Positions 16,883 through 26,900 of a DNA stretch of 64,000 bases are shown here, piece after piece (the first letter of the stretch is position 1; every line of letters starts with the position of its first letter). The notes beneath the pieces were generated by a model. That model had not been told where the DNA came from, made no database searches, and saw only the letters and a list, made by a program, of their open reading frames with translations. Made by a program: the position numbers and the translations under genes. Source of the DNA: Caulobacteraceae bacterium (GTDB lineage: Bacteria; Pseudomonadota; Alphaproteobacteria; Caulobacterales; Aquidulcibacteraceae); contig JADJCG010000007.1 of NCBI GenBank assembly GCA_016703335.1, positions 1 through 64,000 of the forward strand, given 5' to 3'.

Positions 16883-17686
16883 TCAGGGCGCGTTCAGATT
16901 CAGATCGTCCCCAACGACGTTACGCGCGCCGTCAAGGCACAACGATCGCAACGCGCCGTTCTGAACGCCGGGTGGCTCGGCGCCTTGCCTGAACCATTGC
17001 CGGCCGAGCGTGACTTGGCCGTTGATCGGAACGCCCGGCGGCGCCCAGGTCGCGTCGACGCGTTGACGCGCGGCTTCCGTACGCGCCCATGTCGGCCACG
17101 TGTCGGCAACGTGCGTGAACCTCACGCGAAGATTGCCGCAGTCGAATTGGCCGAATTCCATATTGGTGATCGCGGCTACACGGCGCTGTGCGTTTGGACA
17201 AAATTGCGGACGCGCGCCGCCATAAGGCGTGCCACGCAGGAATGCGACGCCATCAGTGGAGAGTGTGTATTCGACAACGCCCGGGCCGATGTCGGGTCGA
17301 TCGCGCGCAATCAAGAAGCCAAGTTCTACGAACTCGCGCATCCGCTGCTGGCTGGCGGACGTTGTTTCGTTGCCCCAGTCGCGCGTCATCAGATCGTAGC
17401 GCGCGTAATAAACGTTGCGGCGGTCGCTCGCGTCCAACCAAAGGCCAGGCCACGGATAGCAAAGCGGCGCTGCAGCCACGATTGCCTGCACGGCCGTCGC
17501 GACTTCAGCACGGTCAACAGTGCTCTCAACACGCTCAATCACGCTATCGGCCGCGCCGGTGCGTATCTCACGTGGCATGCGCATGAATTCGTCGCGCGAT
17601 GGCACGTCTCCGAAGACGGTACACGACGCCAACATGAGGGCGCACGACACCAACGCGATTCTGCAGATCGTTTTCGTCACCGACAT
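16883..17686 (-). CDS. Predicted lipoprotein of unknown function
   Basis: Start ATG 17686 gives a lipoprotein signal: MSVTKTICRIALVSCALMLA followed by SC (lipobox LASC, Cys about residue 22). The mature part, about 245 residues, has no motif I recognise. It has several cysteines (PLCYPWPG, QFCPNAQRR, FDCGNLRV, SLCLDG), which could form disulfides in the periplasm. Transcribed toward dodecin and ending next to its stop, so the two transcripts converge. No function is assigned. Confidence 0.75.
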   Translation of the reverse strand: MSVTKTICRIALVSCALMLASCTVFGDVPSRDEFMRMPREIRTGAADSVIERVESTVDRAEVATAVQAIVAAAPLCYPWPGLWLDASDRRNVYYARYDLMTRDWGNETTSASQQRMREFVELGFLIARDRPDIGPGVVEYTLSTDGVAFLRGTPYGGARPQFCPNAQRRVAAITNMEFGQFDCGNLRVRFTHVADTWPTWARTEAARQRVDATWAPPGVPINGQVTLGRQWFRQGAEPPGVQNGALRSLCLDGARNVVGDDLNLNAP

Positions 17687-17835
17687 CGCTGCCTCCCGTC
17701 CTAGGCTCGACGCGCGTGCATTATTAGCCGCTCTTGCGCCACCGCAAACCTGCGCGCGCATCAAGGGTTCGCTTTCCGGGGGAAAAGCGCAGTGATGATG
17801 GTTTTGTGGGCGACGACGCCGAAGGTTGAGGCGGC

Positions 17836-17909
17836 TGGAGCGGGTAGAGGGAATCGAACCCTCGTCTTCAGCTTGGAAGGCTGCGGCTCTACCATTGAGC
17901 TATACCCGC
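17836..17909 (-). tRNA. tRNA-Gly (TCC)
   Basis: Minus strand, 74 nt including CCA. The acceptor stem is GCGGGTA/TACCCGC. The D-loop segment is AGCTCAATGGTAGAGC, the anticodon loop CTTCCAA (TCC) and the T-arm GAGGGTTCGATTCCCTC. All arms pair. Confidence 0.97.
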
Positions 17910-18030
17910 GAAGGAAGCGGGTGATTAGCGTCAGAACGCGGCTTCGTCGAGGCAGGACGGATGCATTCAAGACCTGCGCGCTGCCTCCTTGCCCCCACCG
18001 AACATGCCCGCTAGAAGCCGCGCTCCGGCT

Positions 18031-18116
18031 GGAAGGGTGGCCGAGTGGTTAATGGCAGCAGACTGTAAATCTGCCCGCGCGAGCGTACGCTGGTTCGAAT
18101 CCAGCCCCTTCCACCA
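18031..18116 (+). tRNA. tRNA-Tyr (GTA)
   Basis: 86 nt including CCA, with the long variable arm of a class II tRNA (CCCGCGCGAGCGTACG region). Acceptor GGAAGGG/CCCTTCC, anticodon loop ACTGTAAAT (GTA), T-arm CTGGTTCGAATCCAG. Confidence 0.96.
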
Positions 18117-18264
18117 TCCGGATTTTTCTTGTCGAGTCGCCCTCCCCACTCCAAAGCCGCCGCACGGCGCCCCGCCGGTCCAAGCTGACCGCGCGCGACC
18201 GATCAATCCGCTACCGCGTCGTGAGTTTGAGGCTGAGGCCGGCGGTCCGTCGTGGATTTGGGGC

Positions 18265-18942
18265 GTGCATGCCTCGCTCGCCGCATTGGCCAATCCAGCT
18301 CGCCGTGTCGAACGCGTCGTAGCGACCCGCAATGCGGCGTCGCGCCTGCCTGAGGGCGTCGAGCCGCACATTCTGGAACCGGACGCCATCGACGGCATGC
18401 TGCCCCCGGGCGCGGTGCACCAAGGCATCGCTGTTCGCGCGTTCCCACTAGAACCTGTCGAACTCGAAGCTGCGTGTGCATCGCCCGACGGGCGGAGCGT
18501 GCTCGTGCTCGATGGCGTTACGGATCCACAAAATGTCGGCGCGGCGTTCCGGTCTGCCGTCGCATTCGGCGCGCGCGCCGTGATCCTGCAGGATCGTAAG
18601 TCACCACCGCTAACCGGCGTGCTGGCAAAGGCGGCAGCGGGCGCAATCGAGCTTGTCCCGCATGTGCGAGTGATCAATATCGGGCGCACAATCGAGACGC
18701 TGCGTTCGCTCGGCTACGTGACCATCGCCCTTGAAGGCGAAGCTGAACTGGGTCTAGCCGATGCGCTCGATGCCAAACGCTCAGCTGCGATTGTTGTTGG
18801 CGCAGAAGGTAAAGGCTTGCGGCCTGGCGTCGCCGAAGCTTGCGAAAAACGCGCGCGCATTCCAATCGCAGCGTCGATCGAGAGCCTGAACGTCTCGGTC
18901 GCCGCTGCAATCGCGCTCTATGAGGCCAAACGCGCGCGTTAG
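18265..18942 (+). CDS. rlmB: TrmH/RlmB-type SPOUT rRNA 2'-O-ribose methyltransferase
   Basis: SPOUT methyltransferases of this type methylate the 2'-OH of 23S rRNA G2251 or tRNA. The three family motifs are present: LDGVTDPQNVGAAFRSAVAF, AIVVGAEGKGLRPGV and IPIAASIESLNVSVAAAIAL, the last forming the AdoMet knot. The N-terminal substrate-binding part begins IWGVHASLAALANP. The conserved WG pair lies just before the first ATG/GTG/TTG after tRNA-Tyr (GTG 18265), so that start looks too late. The real start may be around 18120 (TTG 18129 in another frame), with one indel in the Pro/Arg-rich leader. The family is certain, the start is not. Confidence 0.88.
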   Translation: MHASLAALANPARRVERVVATRNAASRLPEGVEPHILEPDAIDGMLPPGAVHQGIAVRAFPLEPVELEAACASPDGRSVLVLDGVTDPQNVGAAFRSAVAFGARAVILQDRKSPPLTGVLAKAAAGAIELVPHVRVINIGRTIETLRSLGYVTIALEGEAELGLADALDAKRSAAIVVGAEGKGLRPGVAEACEKRARIPIAASIESLNVSVAAAIALYEAKRAR

Positions 18943-19277
18943 TGCGCGGCGGCGGATCTTCTGAAGATTAAACTCTTGATCAAGAAGAAGACGCCGATCG
19001 TGATCATGTAACCCAGCGCCAAGACACCGGCGCGGATCCAGAAATCCTGCTCCATGATCGGCGGCAAGCTGAACGCTTCGCCGCTACCAGCGAGCACTGG
19101 TGCGAGCTTCTCAATCGCGATGTGCGCGATAACGGCAAGTACTGCGAACGGCACCCACTGCTTCCAGCTACCCATGAAGATCGCGGCGATGAGCGCGATG
19201 ACGAGATTGCGCCAGTCACCGTTCACGATGCCGAAGCCGTCGCGCATGTAGGCAATAGCCTGATCGACGAATTCCAT
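18939..19277 (-). CDS. Small inner-membrane protein, unknown
   Basis: 112 residues, start ATG 19277. There are about three predicted membrane helices: LVIALIAAIFMGSW, PFAVLAVIAHIAIE and a final GVLALGYMITIGVFFLIKSL, then a basic end. It overlaps the rlmB stop tail to tail by 4 bp. No motif points to a function. Confidence 0.7.
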   Translation of the reverse strand: MEFVDQAIAYMRDGFGIVNGDWRNLVIALIAAIFMGSWKQWVPFAVLAVIAHIAIEKLAPVLAGSGEAFSLPPIMEQDFWIRAGVLALGYMITIGVFFLIKSLIFRRSAAAH

Positions 19278-19359
19278 ACGCCCCTCCGCGTTGTGTCCCG
19301 GCCCTCCCCAGGGCCGCTGCCAATTGTTAGGCGCCAGCCGACGTTCCGTCCAGCCGCCT

Positions 19360-19851
19360 TTAGGTCAGTTCCATCGTCATGAGGACGTCATCCACCAGCG
19401 CATCAGCGACTTTTATACCGCCAGGGACATGCCCGGTTTGCTTGAACCCCATCCGCTCATATAGGCCGCGCGCGTGGACGTTCGCGCCGTTGACCCAGAG
19501 GGCAATGCGTGAGGCGCCTTTGCTTTGGGCGTCCGCGATCGCAGCTCGAAGCAGCTGGCCGCTCGCACCAGTGCCGCGGCCATCAGGATGGACGTATACC
19601 GCGTGGAGCCAAAAGGTGTGAGCGAGCGAAGGATACGGCAGCGCATCGATCGTGAGCTTGCCGATCAGTCGATCGCCATCGAACGCGCCCCAAGCCTCGC
19701 CGCGCGCGAGCATGGCTTCCACCACGTCATCGGATCGCGCCGCGTCGGTCTCGGCAACATCGACGAAGCCCATTGGCGCCTCGACCATCCCGAAACGATG
19801 CAACGCCCGGTACGCAGCGAGATCACCAGCGTTGAGCCGGCGAATGATCAC
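19360..19851 (-). CDS. GNAT family N-acetyltransferase
   Basis: 163 residues from GTG 19851, which overlaps the metG stop (GTGA), indicating translational coupling. The acetyl-CoA loop is HPDGRGTGASGQLL with VYV before it, and the C-terminal signature is NVHARGLYERMGFKQTGHV, both typical of GNAT enzymes. Substrate is unknown. The open frame continues upstream into metG, but that part is not GNAT-like. Confidence 0.88.
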   Translation of the reverse strand: MIIRRLNAGDLAAYRALHRFGMVEAPMGFVDVAETDAARSDDVVEAMLARGEAWGAFDGDRLIGKLTIDALPYPSLAHTFWLHAVYVHPDGRGTGASGQLLRAAIADAQSKGASRIALWVNGANVHARGLYERMGFKQTGHVPGGIKVADALVDDVLMTMELT

Positions 19852-21563
19852 GACGCGCCAGCCCCGCCGAAGCGTGTCGCGAAGTCGGCAACTTGCTCGT
19901 CTTCGATCTTCTTGAACAGCACGTCCGGCGGCGTGAACTTGTGACCGCGCGCGAGCGCATCCCAAACACTGCGATCGTCAACCTTCGGCCAGCCGCGCTT
20001 ATCTTCCGACACGCCAAGCGCATCGAGCACGACCTTCGCCGCGTCGGGAATGAACGGCTGCGCGAGAATAGCGAAGAGCACGCAAGCGTTCAGCCCCGTG
20101 CGCACGCCGACCGCCGCCGCATCCCGATCCGTCTTCAACGCCGTCCACGGCGCCGAAACCTGGAGATACTCATTGCCGGCGACCCAGATCGCGCGCAGCT
20201 CCGCCGCCGCTTTGCGATATTCCATCTGGTCATGGAATTGCGTCAGCGCAGCGAGACGCTCTGCGACTTCGCCAAAGAGCTTCTCCTCATGCGCACCCGG
20301 CGCGCCGCCATCCGGCACCTCGCCGTCGAACTTTGACGCTGCAAAACGCGTGATGCGATTGATGAAGTTGCCGAAGACATTAGCCAAGTCGGCGTTGATC
20401 GTCTGTTGAAACTGCTCAAGCGTGAACGCAGCGTCGGAACTCTCCGGCGCGTTAGCCATCAGATACCAGCGCCAATAATCGCTCGGCAGCAACTCGAGCG
20501 CTTGATCCATGAAGATGCCGCGCTTCTCGGACGTGCTGAACTTGCCGCCGTACCAGGTGACCCAATTGAACGCCTTCAAGCGGTCAACCAGCTTCCATGG
20601 CTCCTGACTGCCCATGATCGTCACCGGGAAGCTCACCGTGTGGAAAGCGACGTTATCTTTGCCCATCACTTGGATGTACGTGACATCGTCCGCACCCTTA
20701 TCGGTGCGCCACCAGCGTTCCCAATCGTTGCCCGTCGCTTCAGACCACTCGACGGTCGAGCCGATGTATTCAACCGGCGCGTCGAACCAGACGTAAAATA
20801 CCTTGTTCTCAAAACCCGGACGCGGCTTGCCGTCCTGCGTGACCTTGATGCCCCACGAGAGATCGCGCGTGATCGAGCGATCGATCAAGCCTTCATCCAA
20901 CCACTTGTAAGCAATCGAGCGCGCCAGCCCTGGCCATTCAGTCGATTTATCGACCCAGGCACGTATCGCGTCCTGCATCTTTGGCTGCTTCAAAAACAGA
21001 TGCGCGGTGTCGCGCGGCTCAACATTCGTTGAGCCGGATATCTTCGAGCGCGGATTGATCAGTTCGATCGGATCGAGCAGCGTTCCGCAATTATCGCACT
21101 GGTCGCCGCGGGCGCGTTCAAAGCCGCAATTCGGGCACGTGCCTTCGACGTAGCGATCAGGCAGGAAGCGCTTGTCGTCGACCGAGTAGATCTGCTTCGA
21201 CACACGCTCTTCAATCAGGCCGTTCTTCTCCAGCACTTCGCAGAAATGCTGCGTCAGCTTGTGGTTCGGCGGATTGGATGAGCGGCCGAAATGGTCGAAC
21301 GAGAGCTTGAAGCCGTCGCACGCGTCCTTCTGGATTTTGTATTGCTCGGCGCAATCCGTCGCGACGTCTTGGCCCGCCTCAGCGGCGGAAAGCTCAGCCG
21401 GCGTGCCGTGCTCGTCCGTCGCGCAGATGAACAGAACTTCGTGGCCCTGCAGGCGGCGAAAGCGCGCGTGGATATCCGCCGGCAGCATCGAACCGGCCAA
21501 ATTGCCGAGATGCTTGATGCCGTTAATGTACGGGAGCGCGGACGTGATGAGGTAGCGGGCCAT
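19848..21563 (-). CDS. metG: Methionyl-tRNA synthetase
   Basis: Charges tRNA-Met. 571 residues, start ATG 21563. The HIGH-like motif is HLGN (18-21) in INGIKHLGN. The zinc knuckle has C143, C146, C156 and C159 (CPNCGFERARGDQCDNCG). WFDAPVEYIG forms part of the catalytic domain, and KFSTSEKRG is the KMSKS-loop variant found in the four-cysteine MetRS class. The anticodon-binding helical domain follows; there is no C-terminal EMAP extension. The start codon lies in the loop of an 11-bp inverted repeat. Confidence 0.96.
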   Translation of the reverse strand: MARYLITSALPYINGIKHLGNLAGSMLPADIHARFRRLQGHEVLFICATDEHGTPAELSAAEAGQDVATDCAEQYKIQKDACDGFKLSFDHFGRSSNPPNHKLTQHFCEVLEKNGLIEERVSKQIYSVDDKRFLPDRYVEGTCPNCGFERARGDQCDNCGTLLDPIELINPRSKISGSTNVEPRDTAHLFLKQPKMQDAIRAWVDKSTEWPGLARSIAYKWLDEGLIDRSITRDLSWGIKVTQDGKPRPGFENKVFYVWFDAPVEYIGSTVEWSEATGNDWERWWRTDKGADDVTYIQVMGKDNVAFHTVSFPVTIMGSQEPWKLVDRLKAFNWVTWYGGKFSTSEKRGIFMDQALELLPSDYWRWYLMANAPESSDAAFTLEQFQQTINADLANVFGNFINRITRFAASKFDGEVPDGGAPGAHEEKLFGEVAERLAALTQFHDQMEYRKAAAELRAIWVAGNEYLQVSAPWTALKTDRDAAAVGVRTGLNACVLFAILAQPFIPDAAKVVLDALGVSEDKRGWPKVDDRSVWDALARGHKFTPPDVLFKKIEDEQVADFATRFGGAGAS

Positions 21564-21578
21564 TATAGCCCGCTACCT
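21550..21578 (-). promoter_or_regulatory. Perfect 11-bp inverted repeat around the metG start codon
   Basis: Minus strand AGGTAGCGGGC, 7-base loop TATAATG, GCCCGCTACCT. The start ATG is the last three bases of the loop, and the right arm encodes the beginning of the protein (MARYL). The loop TATAAT also equals a sigma70 -10 consensus. In mRNA the arms could form a stable hairpin placing the initiation codon in the loop. Confidence 0.65.
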
Positions 21579-21609
21579 AAGACGCTTCCTGACTGCCAGC
21601 AAGGATCGC

Positions 21610-23109
21610 TTATGACGTCGGCGGCGCGGCGGCTTTCAGACGCGTATACGCGTCGCGCATCATCCCGCTATAACGCTCGACTTGGCCTGAACCGTTATAA
21701 CCGCGCGCGAAGCCTTCCCAGTCCTTCCGGACCAGTTCGTCGGCCAGATTGTTAGCGCGCACGAACGCCGTGAACGCCTTCAATTGCTGCGCCTGGTTCT
21801 TGGCCATGTCGGTGACGAACGATTTCGGATCGGCAAAGCCGCAAGCGGCGTGGTTGAAGCCCATGATCTGGAAGAGACCATAACTCGCCGACGCCACCGC
21901 ATTTTGCGGATCGAGCGCGTACGCCGATTTGAGCTGGTTCCAGCGTTCGTCCTGCGTGCGCGGATATTTCGAGGCGTCCCACGTCGGATACGAGATCGTC
22001 GGATGGCTCGCATCGTACATACGGTTCGTGCGGCGTGAGAAGATGTGCGGCTCGAACAGAATGATCGGACGACCATCCGGTCCGAATGCGCCTGCACGGC
22101 CGCTTTCGACTTCGACGACCGCCTGCACAGCTTCGACTTCACAGCCGAGCTGAGCCGCCGCCGCTTCATAGTCCGCCCGCGTCAGCGCGACGTTCGCCGC
22201 AGCTTTGAGGGAAGCGAGATAGCCGTCATCACTCGTTGGCGGCAGCGCGGCGTACGCAGAAGCGAGCGCGGCGGCATAGGTCGCAGCGTTCGGCCCGCCT
22301 TCGTATTGGCCAGCAAACGTCGCCCAATCGCGGCGTTGCAGTTCATCCGCAAGGCCAGCGCGGCTGACATAGGCTTCGAACGCCGCCAACTGGCGCGCTT
22401 CCGATTTGGCCATGTCGTCCACGAACGCGAACACGTTGGCGTAGCCAGCCGTCGCGAAATAGCGGCCCGGCAACTGGAACACGCCCCAGCTCGTTGCGCC
22501 AAGCGCGGCTGCCGGATCGAGTGCGTACGCTTCAGCGACCTTCGTCCAACGCGCAGCTTGATTGCCGCCGACGGGCGCGCGGTTTGTGCTGCTGGAGATC
22601 GTCGGATGCGAAGCATCGAAACGATGGCCAGTGAGTTCGCTGAAATAGAACGGCTCAAACGAGATCAGGATCTTGCCGGCCGAGAAACCAGGACCGGCGC
22701 TCTCAACGCGCAGGATCGCCTTCACCACATTCGCATCAGCGCCAAAGCGCTGCGCAAGTGAGGCGACCTCGGAGTCCGACACGCGCGTCGCATCTGTCGC
22801 GCGCAGCGTGTCGAGCGAGAATCCAGTCGGCGGACCTGAGGGCGCGGCGGTCTGGCGGCGGCACAGGCGGTGGCGCTGGCGGCGGTACGGGCGGCGTCGC
22901 CGGCGGCGGCGCAGGCGGGCCGGCGGCGGATGGGGCGGTCGCCGGAGGCGGACACGGACGGGCGGCGTGGCCGGCGGAGGTGACGGCGGGCGCGGCTGCG
23001 GCGGTGGCGCGGGCGGCGTGCGCGGCGGCGGAGGTGGTGGCGGCGACGTGGGACGCGTGCTGCCGCGAGTACCGAACACGGCGCGGAAAACTGAGTCCCA
23101 GAAGCTCAT
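21610..23109 (-). CDS. Tandem N-acetylmuramidase-type (DUF3380-like) protein with proline-rich linker
   Basis: About 499 residues from ATG 23109 (MSFWDSVFRAVFG). After a proline-rich segment (about 25-115) come two homologous units of about 180 residues. The first has ILRVESAGPGF ... ISFEPFYFSELTGHRFDASH, the second VEVESGRAGAFGPDGRPIIL then FEPHIFSRRTNRMYDASHPT. Each shows the catalytic-type Glu (VES) and the FEPH/F block of the N-acetylmuramidase (DUF3380) family, ending GVFQLPGRYFATAG and GLFQIMGFNHAACG. It probably cleaves peptidoglycan. An arginine-rich stretch in the linker looks like a local frame error between about 22960 and 22850, since the neighbouring frame continues the proline repeats. 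Confidence 0.8.
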   Translation of the reverse strand: MSFWDSVFRAVFGTRGSTRPTSPPPPPPPRTPPAPPPQPRPPSPPPATPPVRVRLRRPPHPPPARLRRRRRRRPYRRQRHRLCRRQTAAPSGPPTGFSLDTLRATDATRVSDSEVASLAQRFGADANVVKAILRVESAGPGFSAGKILISFEPFYFSELTGHRFDASHPTISSSTNRAPVGGNQAARWTKVAEAYALDPAAALGATSWGVFQLPGRYFATAGYANVFAFVDDMAKSEARQLAAFEAYVSRAGLADELQRRDWATFAGQYEGGPNAATYAAALASAYAALPPTSDDGYLASLKAAANVALTRADYEAAAAQLGCEVEAVQAVVEVESGRAGAFGPDGRPIILFEPHIFSRRTNRMYDASHPTISYPTWDASKYPRTQDERWNQLKSAYALDPQNAVASASYGLFQIMGFNHAACGFADPKSFVTDMAKNQAQQLKAFTAFVRANNLADELVRKDWEGFARGYNGSGQVERYSGMMRDAYTRLKAAAPPTS

Positions 23110-23274
23110 GTGACTCCCCGAATTTTGTGCGCCCAGCCGCGCCCCGCATTCGGCGGTGCGCCCCACAAAGGCAGCGGTCCGCATTAGCCATTTCTAGGGC
23201 CGCGGGCAAACCACATGTCGGCGAACGGGACGCTTTCGCAGACGCTCACAAAGTGGCAAAAGCCCGCTCCGCGC

Positions 23275-23351
23275 GCCGCGTTAGCTCAGCTGGTAGAGCA
23301 CCTGATTTGTAATCAGGGGGTCACAGGTTCGCGAGTCCCTTTGGCGGCACC
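23275..23351 (+). tRNA. tRNA-Thr (TGT), with irregular 3' half
   Basis: The 5' half is normal: TTAGCTCAGCTGGTAGAGCA and anticodon stem-loop CCTGATTTGTAATCAGG (TGT). The T-arm reads ACAGGTTCGCGAGTCCCTTT, two bases longer in the loop and with a disrupted stem. The acceptor GCCGC/GGCGGC pairs only partly, and the end is ACCG rather than ACCA. Either sequencing indels or a decaying copy. Confidence 0.75.
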
Positions 23352-23415
23352 GCGCATCTAACAGTCTGTTTCGCAGCGCCTTTCACGCAGCGGCCCGGGT
23401 GGACGGTTCGTCCAA

Positions 23416-23968
23416 TTGCGCACCAAGCGCACGGCACGAGTGTGTTCCGGGAAGGTCACCTCGGAGGCGCATTTTTCATTGCGCCGCTTCGTCATCGGCT
23501 TGCTCACACTTTCGCGTGCGGCTCACCGAGAAGCGCCTCCACCCCAGCCCGGCACAACCGACGCCATCCACAGCCACGTCCTCCACCGGCGCGGCGAAGA
23601 CGACGACCGGCAAGCGAAATCGCCGAACTGCCGGCGCCCTACAACGAAGCGACCTACGAGGCAGGCCGGCGCGTGTTCGCCCAATGCCGCTCATGCCACG
23701 TCATTCAGGCGGGCGCGCCGAACCGTCGGGGCCAAACCTGCACGGCGTGTTCGGGCGCGAGATCGGCACCGCGCCTGAAGGCTTCACTTATTCGCAAGCC
23801 GTTCAGGACGCGAACTTCGTCTGGGACGCAGATCAACTCGATCATTGGCTGCAAAATCCGCAGACCTTCTTGCCGGGCAATCGCATGGCGTTCGCCGGCA
23901 TCCGCAACGAAACGCAACGGCGCGATCTGATCGCCTACCTCATGGTCGAGGCCGAGCCGGAGAATTGA
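23416..23968 (+). CDS. Lipoprotein c-type cytochrome, several frameshifts
   Basis: Fragments in two or three frames join into one class I cytochrome c. The reconstructed start includes a lipobox (GLLTLS followed by ACGSPRSAS). Then come a Pro/Ser/Thr linker and EIAELPAPYNEATYEAGRRV with the haem motif CRSCH. The C-terminal half is GPNLHGVFGREIGTAPEGF with the axial methionine in PGNRMAFAG, ending RRDLIAYLMVEAEPEN. At least four indels occur between 23510 and 23730. The start is uncertain. It would be an envelope-bound electron carrier. Given the error pattern of the window this is probably an intact gene in the cell, but a true pseudogene cannot be excluded. Confidence 0.7.
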
Positions 23969-26900
23969 TCACCCGGCGGGGCGCGCGGCCGCCTGCCCGT
24001 GCTCGTACTCTTCGATCTCTTTGGCGGTCGCTTCCGGCGACTTCGTGTACTTCGCCAGCATGTCGTAAAACACCGGCACCACAAACAGCGTCAGCATCGT
24101 CGCGACCAGCAAGCCGAAGAAGATCACAGTGCCGATCGTGAAGCGGCTCTCGGCGCCGGCGCCGTGCCCCATGATCAGCGGGAAGAGCCGACGACCGTCG
24201 CGATAGATGTCATCAAGATCGGGCGGATACGCAGGTCCGACGCTTCGATGATGGCTTCACGGATGCTTCGCCCTTCATCGCGCAATTGGTTCGCGAACTC
24301 TACGATCAGAATCCCGTTTTTCGCCGCAAGCGCGATCAGGATGATGAGGCCGATCTCGCTGTAGATGTTCAGCGTTCCGCCGAACATGAAGAGACCGAAC
24401 AGCCCGCCCGTGATCGCCAGCGGCACCGGAGACCATGATCACCAGCGGGTGGACGAAGCTTTCGAATTGCGCCGCAAGCACCAAGAAGACAACGATCAGC
24501 GCGAAGCCGAAGGCAAAGGCGATAGCGCCAGTGGATTGCTTATATTGGCGCGCAGCGCCGGTATAATCGATGGACCGGCTCAGCGCCGATCTCTCGCGCG
24601 CGTGACGCGCTCCAGTTCGTCCAGCGCGTCGCCAATGGCGTAGGCGCCCGGGATCGACGCGGAAATGGTGACCGCAGCCTGGCGATTCATGCGGCGGCGT
24701 TCGGCGGAGTCGCCGGTCGTTCGCAGAGTGACCAGCGTTGATAGCGGCACCAACTCGCCGGTGCGGTCCGAGCGAACGTACTTGTTGGCGAGGTCGGTGA
24801 TGTCCGAGCGCTCGTCCCGTTCGGCCTGCAGATACACGTAATACTCTTCACCGCGATCGCTGATCGTGTTGATCCGGCGCGAGCCCATCGTGGATTCGAG
24901 CGTCCGCCCAATCGATTGCACGGACACGCCTAGCGAGGCGGCACGTTCACGATCGATATCAACAAGCACACGCGGCGAGGTCGGCTGATAATTCATGCGC
25001 GGCCGCTGGAAGTTCGGATCTTGCCGCAATCGATCGATGACACGATCGGAGATCGCTGCAAGCTGCTCGTACGTTGAGCCAAGCAAAACGATCGACACAC
25101 CGTCCGCGCCGCCACCGCCGCCGCCGCCTTGAAATGGGTTCTGCATGCGCGCGCGCACTGTGGCGCCAGGAATCTGACCGAGACGCTGGTTCATCTCTGT
25201 TTCAATTTCGGCTCCGCTACGTTCGCGGTGTTCCCAGTCGGCAAGGAAAACGCGCGCGAGGCCAGACGAGAAACGGTTGGTTCCAGCGTCGCCAAATCCG
25301 GGCGCCACAACCAAGATGCGTTGCGCTTCGCCGCTGTCGACGTACGTCAGCAACACCTCTTCGACCTGTCGCATGACACGGCTGGTGTACTCAAAGCCGG
25401 AGCCTTCTGGAGCTTGCACTTGGACGACAAGGTTGCCGCGATCTTCTGGCGGCGTGAGTTCGGATGAAAGCTGCGTGAAGATAAAGCCTCCGAGCAGAAT
25501 GACTCCACCGAACACCGCGAACACTAGCGGTTTCACGTTCATCGCCGCTTGCAGCGAGGCGCGGTAAGAGGCGCGCAGATTGTCGAGCACGCCGTCGACT
25601 ATGCGCGACAGCCGCGAACTGCTCTTCACCGGCTTGATGAGCTTCGAGCACATCATTGGCGAGAGCGACAACGATGCGAACGCCGAGATAATGATGACGC
25701 CTGCGATCGTGACGGCTAGCTCGACAAAGAGGCGCCCGACGTAACCGCCCACGAACAGGAGCGGCAAGAACACCGCAACGAGCACAGCGGATGTGGCGAC
25801 AATCGCGAAAAACACCTGACGAGCGCCGCGTTCCGAGGCAACGAGCGGCGGCTCGCCCAGAGTATCGACGCGACGCTGCGCGTTTTCGAGCACGACAATC
25901 GAGTCGTCGACGACCAAACCAATCGCCAACACCAACGCGAGCAGCGTAAGGAGATTAATTGAGAAGCCGAACAGCATCATGATCAGGAACGACCCGATCA
26001 AGCAGACGGGAATGACGGCTGCGGGAATGAAGGCGGCGCGCCATGATCCTAGGAATAGGAAAATGACGAAGACAACCAGGGCCGTCGATTCCAGCAGCGT
26101 TTGACCGACACGCTGAATGGCGCGGTCGATGAACACGGTGGAGTCATAGGTAATAACGATATCGGTGCCTTCGGGCAGCGAAGGTCGAATACGTTCGACT
26201 TCCGCCTTAACAACGCGCCCCACGTCCAACGCGTTGGAGCGAGATTGACGCACAATGCCGAGGCCGACCTGCTCGACACCGTTTCCTCGGAAGAGACTGC
26301 GGGTTTCTTCAGGCTCGAACTCGACGCGGGCGATATCGCCAAGACACCCCACCGCCTCTTCAGGGCCGCCCACGCCTGCCACCGGCAAACGCGCAAACTC
26401 TTCTGGCGTCTGGAACGCGCGTTCAACGCGCACCTGATAGTCGCGCTCCTCGCTCTGCACGTAGCCCGCCGGAAGTTCGACGTTCTGCGCGCGCAGCGAG
26501 TTCTCGACGTCCTGCACCGTAATGCCGCGCGCAGCCATCGCGTTGGTATCGAGCCAGATGCGCAAGGCGCGGCGGAAGCCACCGCCAATTTGCACATTGG
26601 CGACGCCATTCAACACAGCCAGACGATCGACGATGTAGCGGTCCGCGTAGTCGGTGAGCGCCATTCGATCGAGCGTCGTCGACTGGAGACTGAACCAGAT
26701 GATAGCGTCAGCGTCTGCGTCGGCTTTGCGAATCGTCGGTTCATCGACATCCGCTGGCAACTGCGCTCGTGCGCGGCTTACGGCGTTCCGAACATCATTG
26801 GTGGCGTCTTCAAGGTCGCGTTCGAGCGAGAATTCAATATTGATCGAGGACCGGCCATCGCGGCTCGTCGACGAAATTAGGTCGATGCCGTCGATGCCGG

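Noticed and set aside
22850..22960. Arginine-rich segment in the muramidase linker as a nucleic-acid-binding region
   Set aside because: The neighbouring frame continues the proline-rich repeats on both sides, so the arginine run is best explained by two compensating indels.
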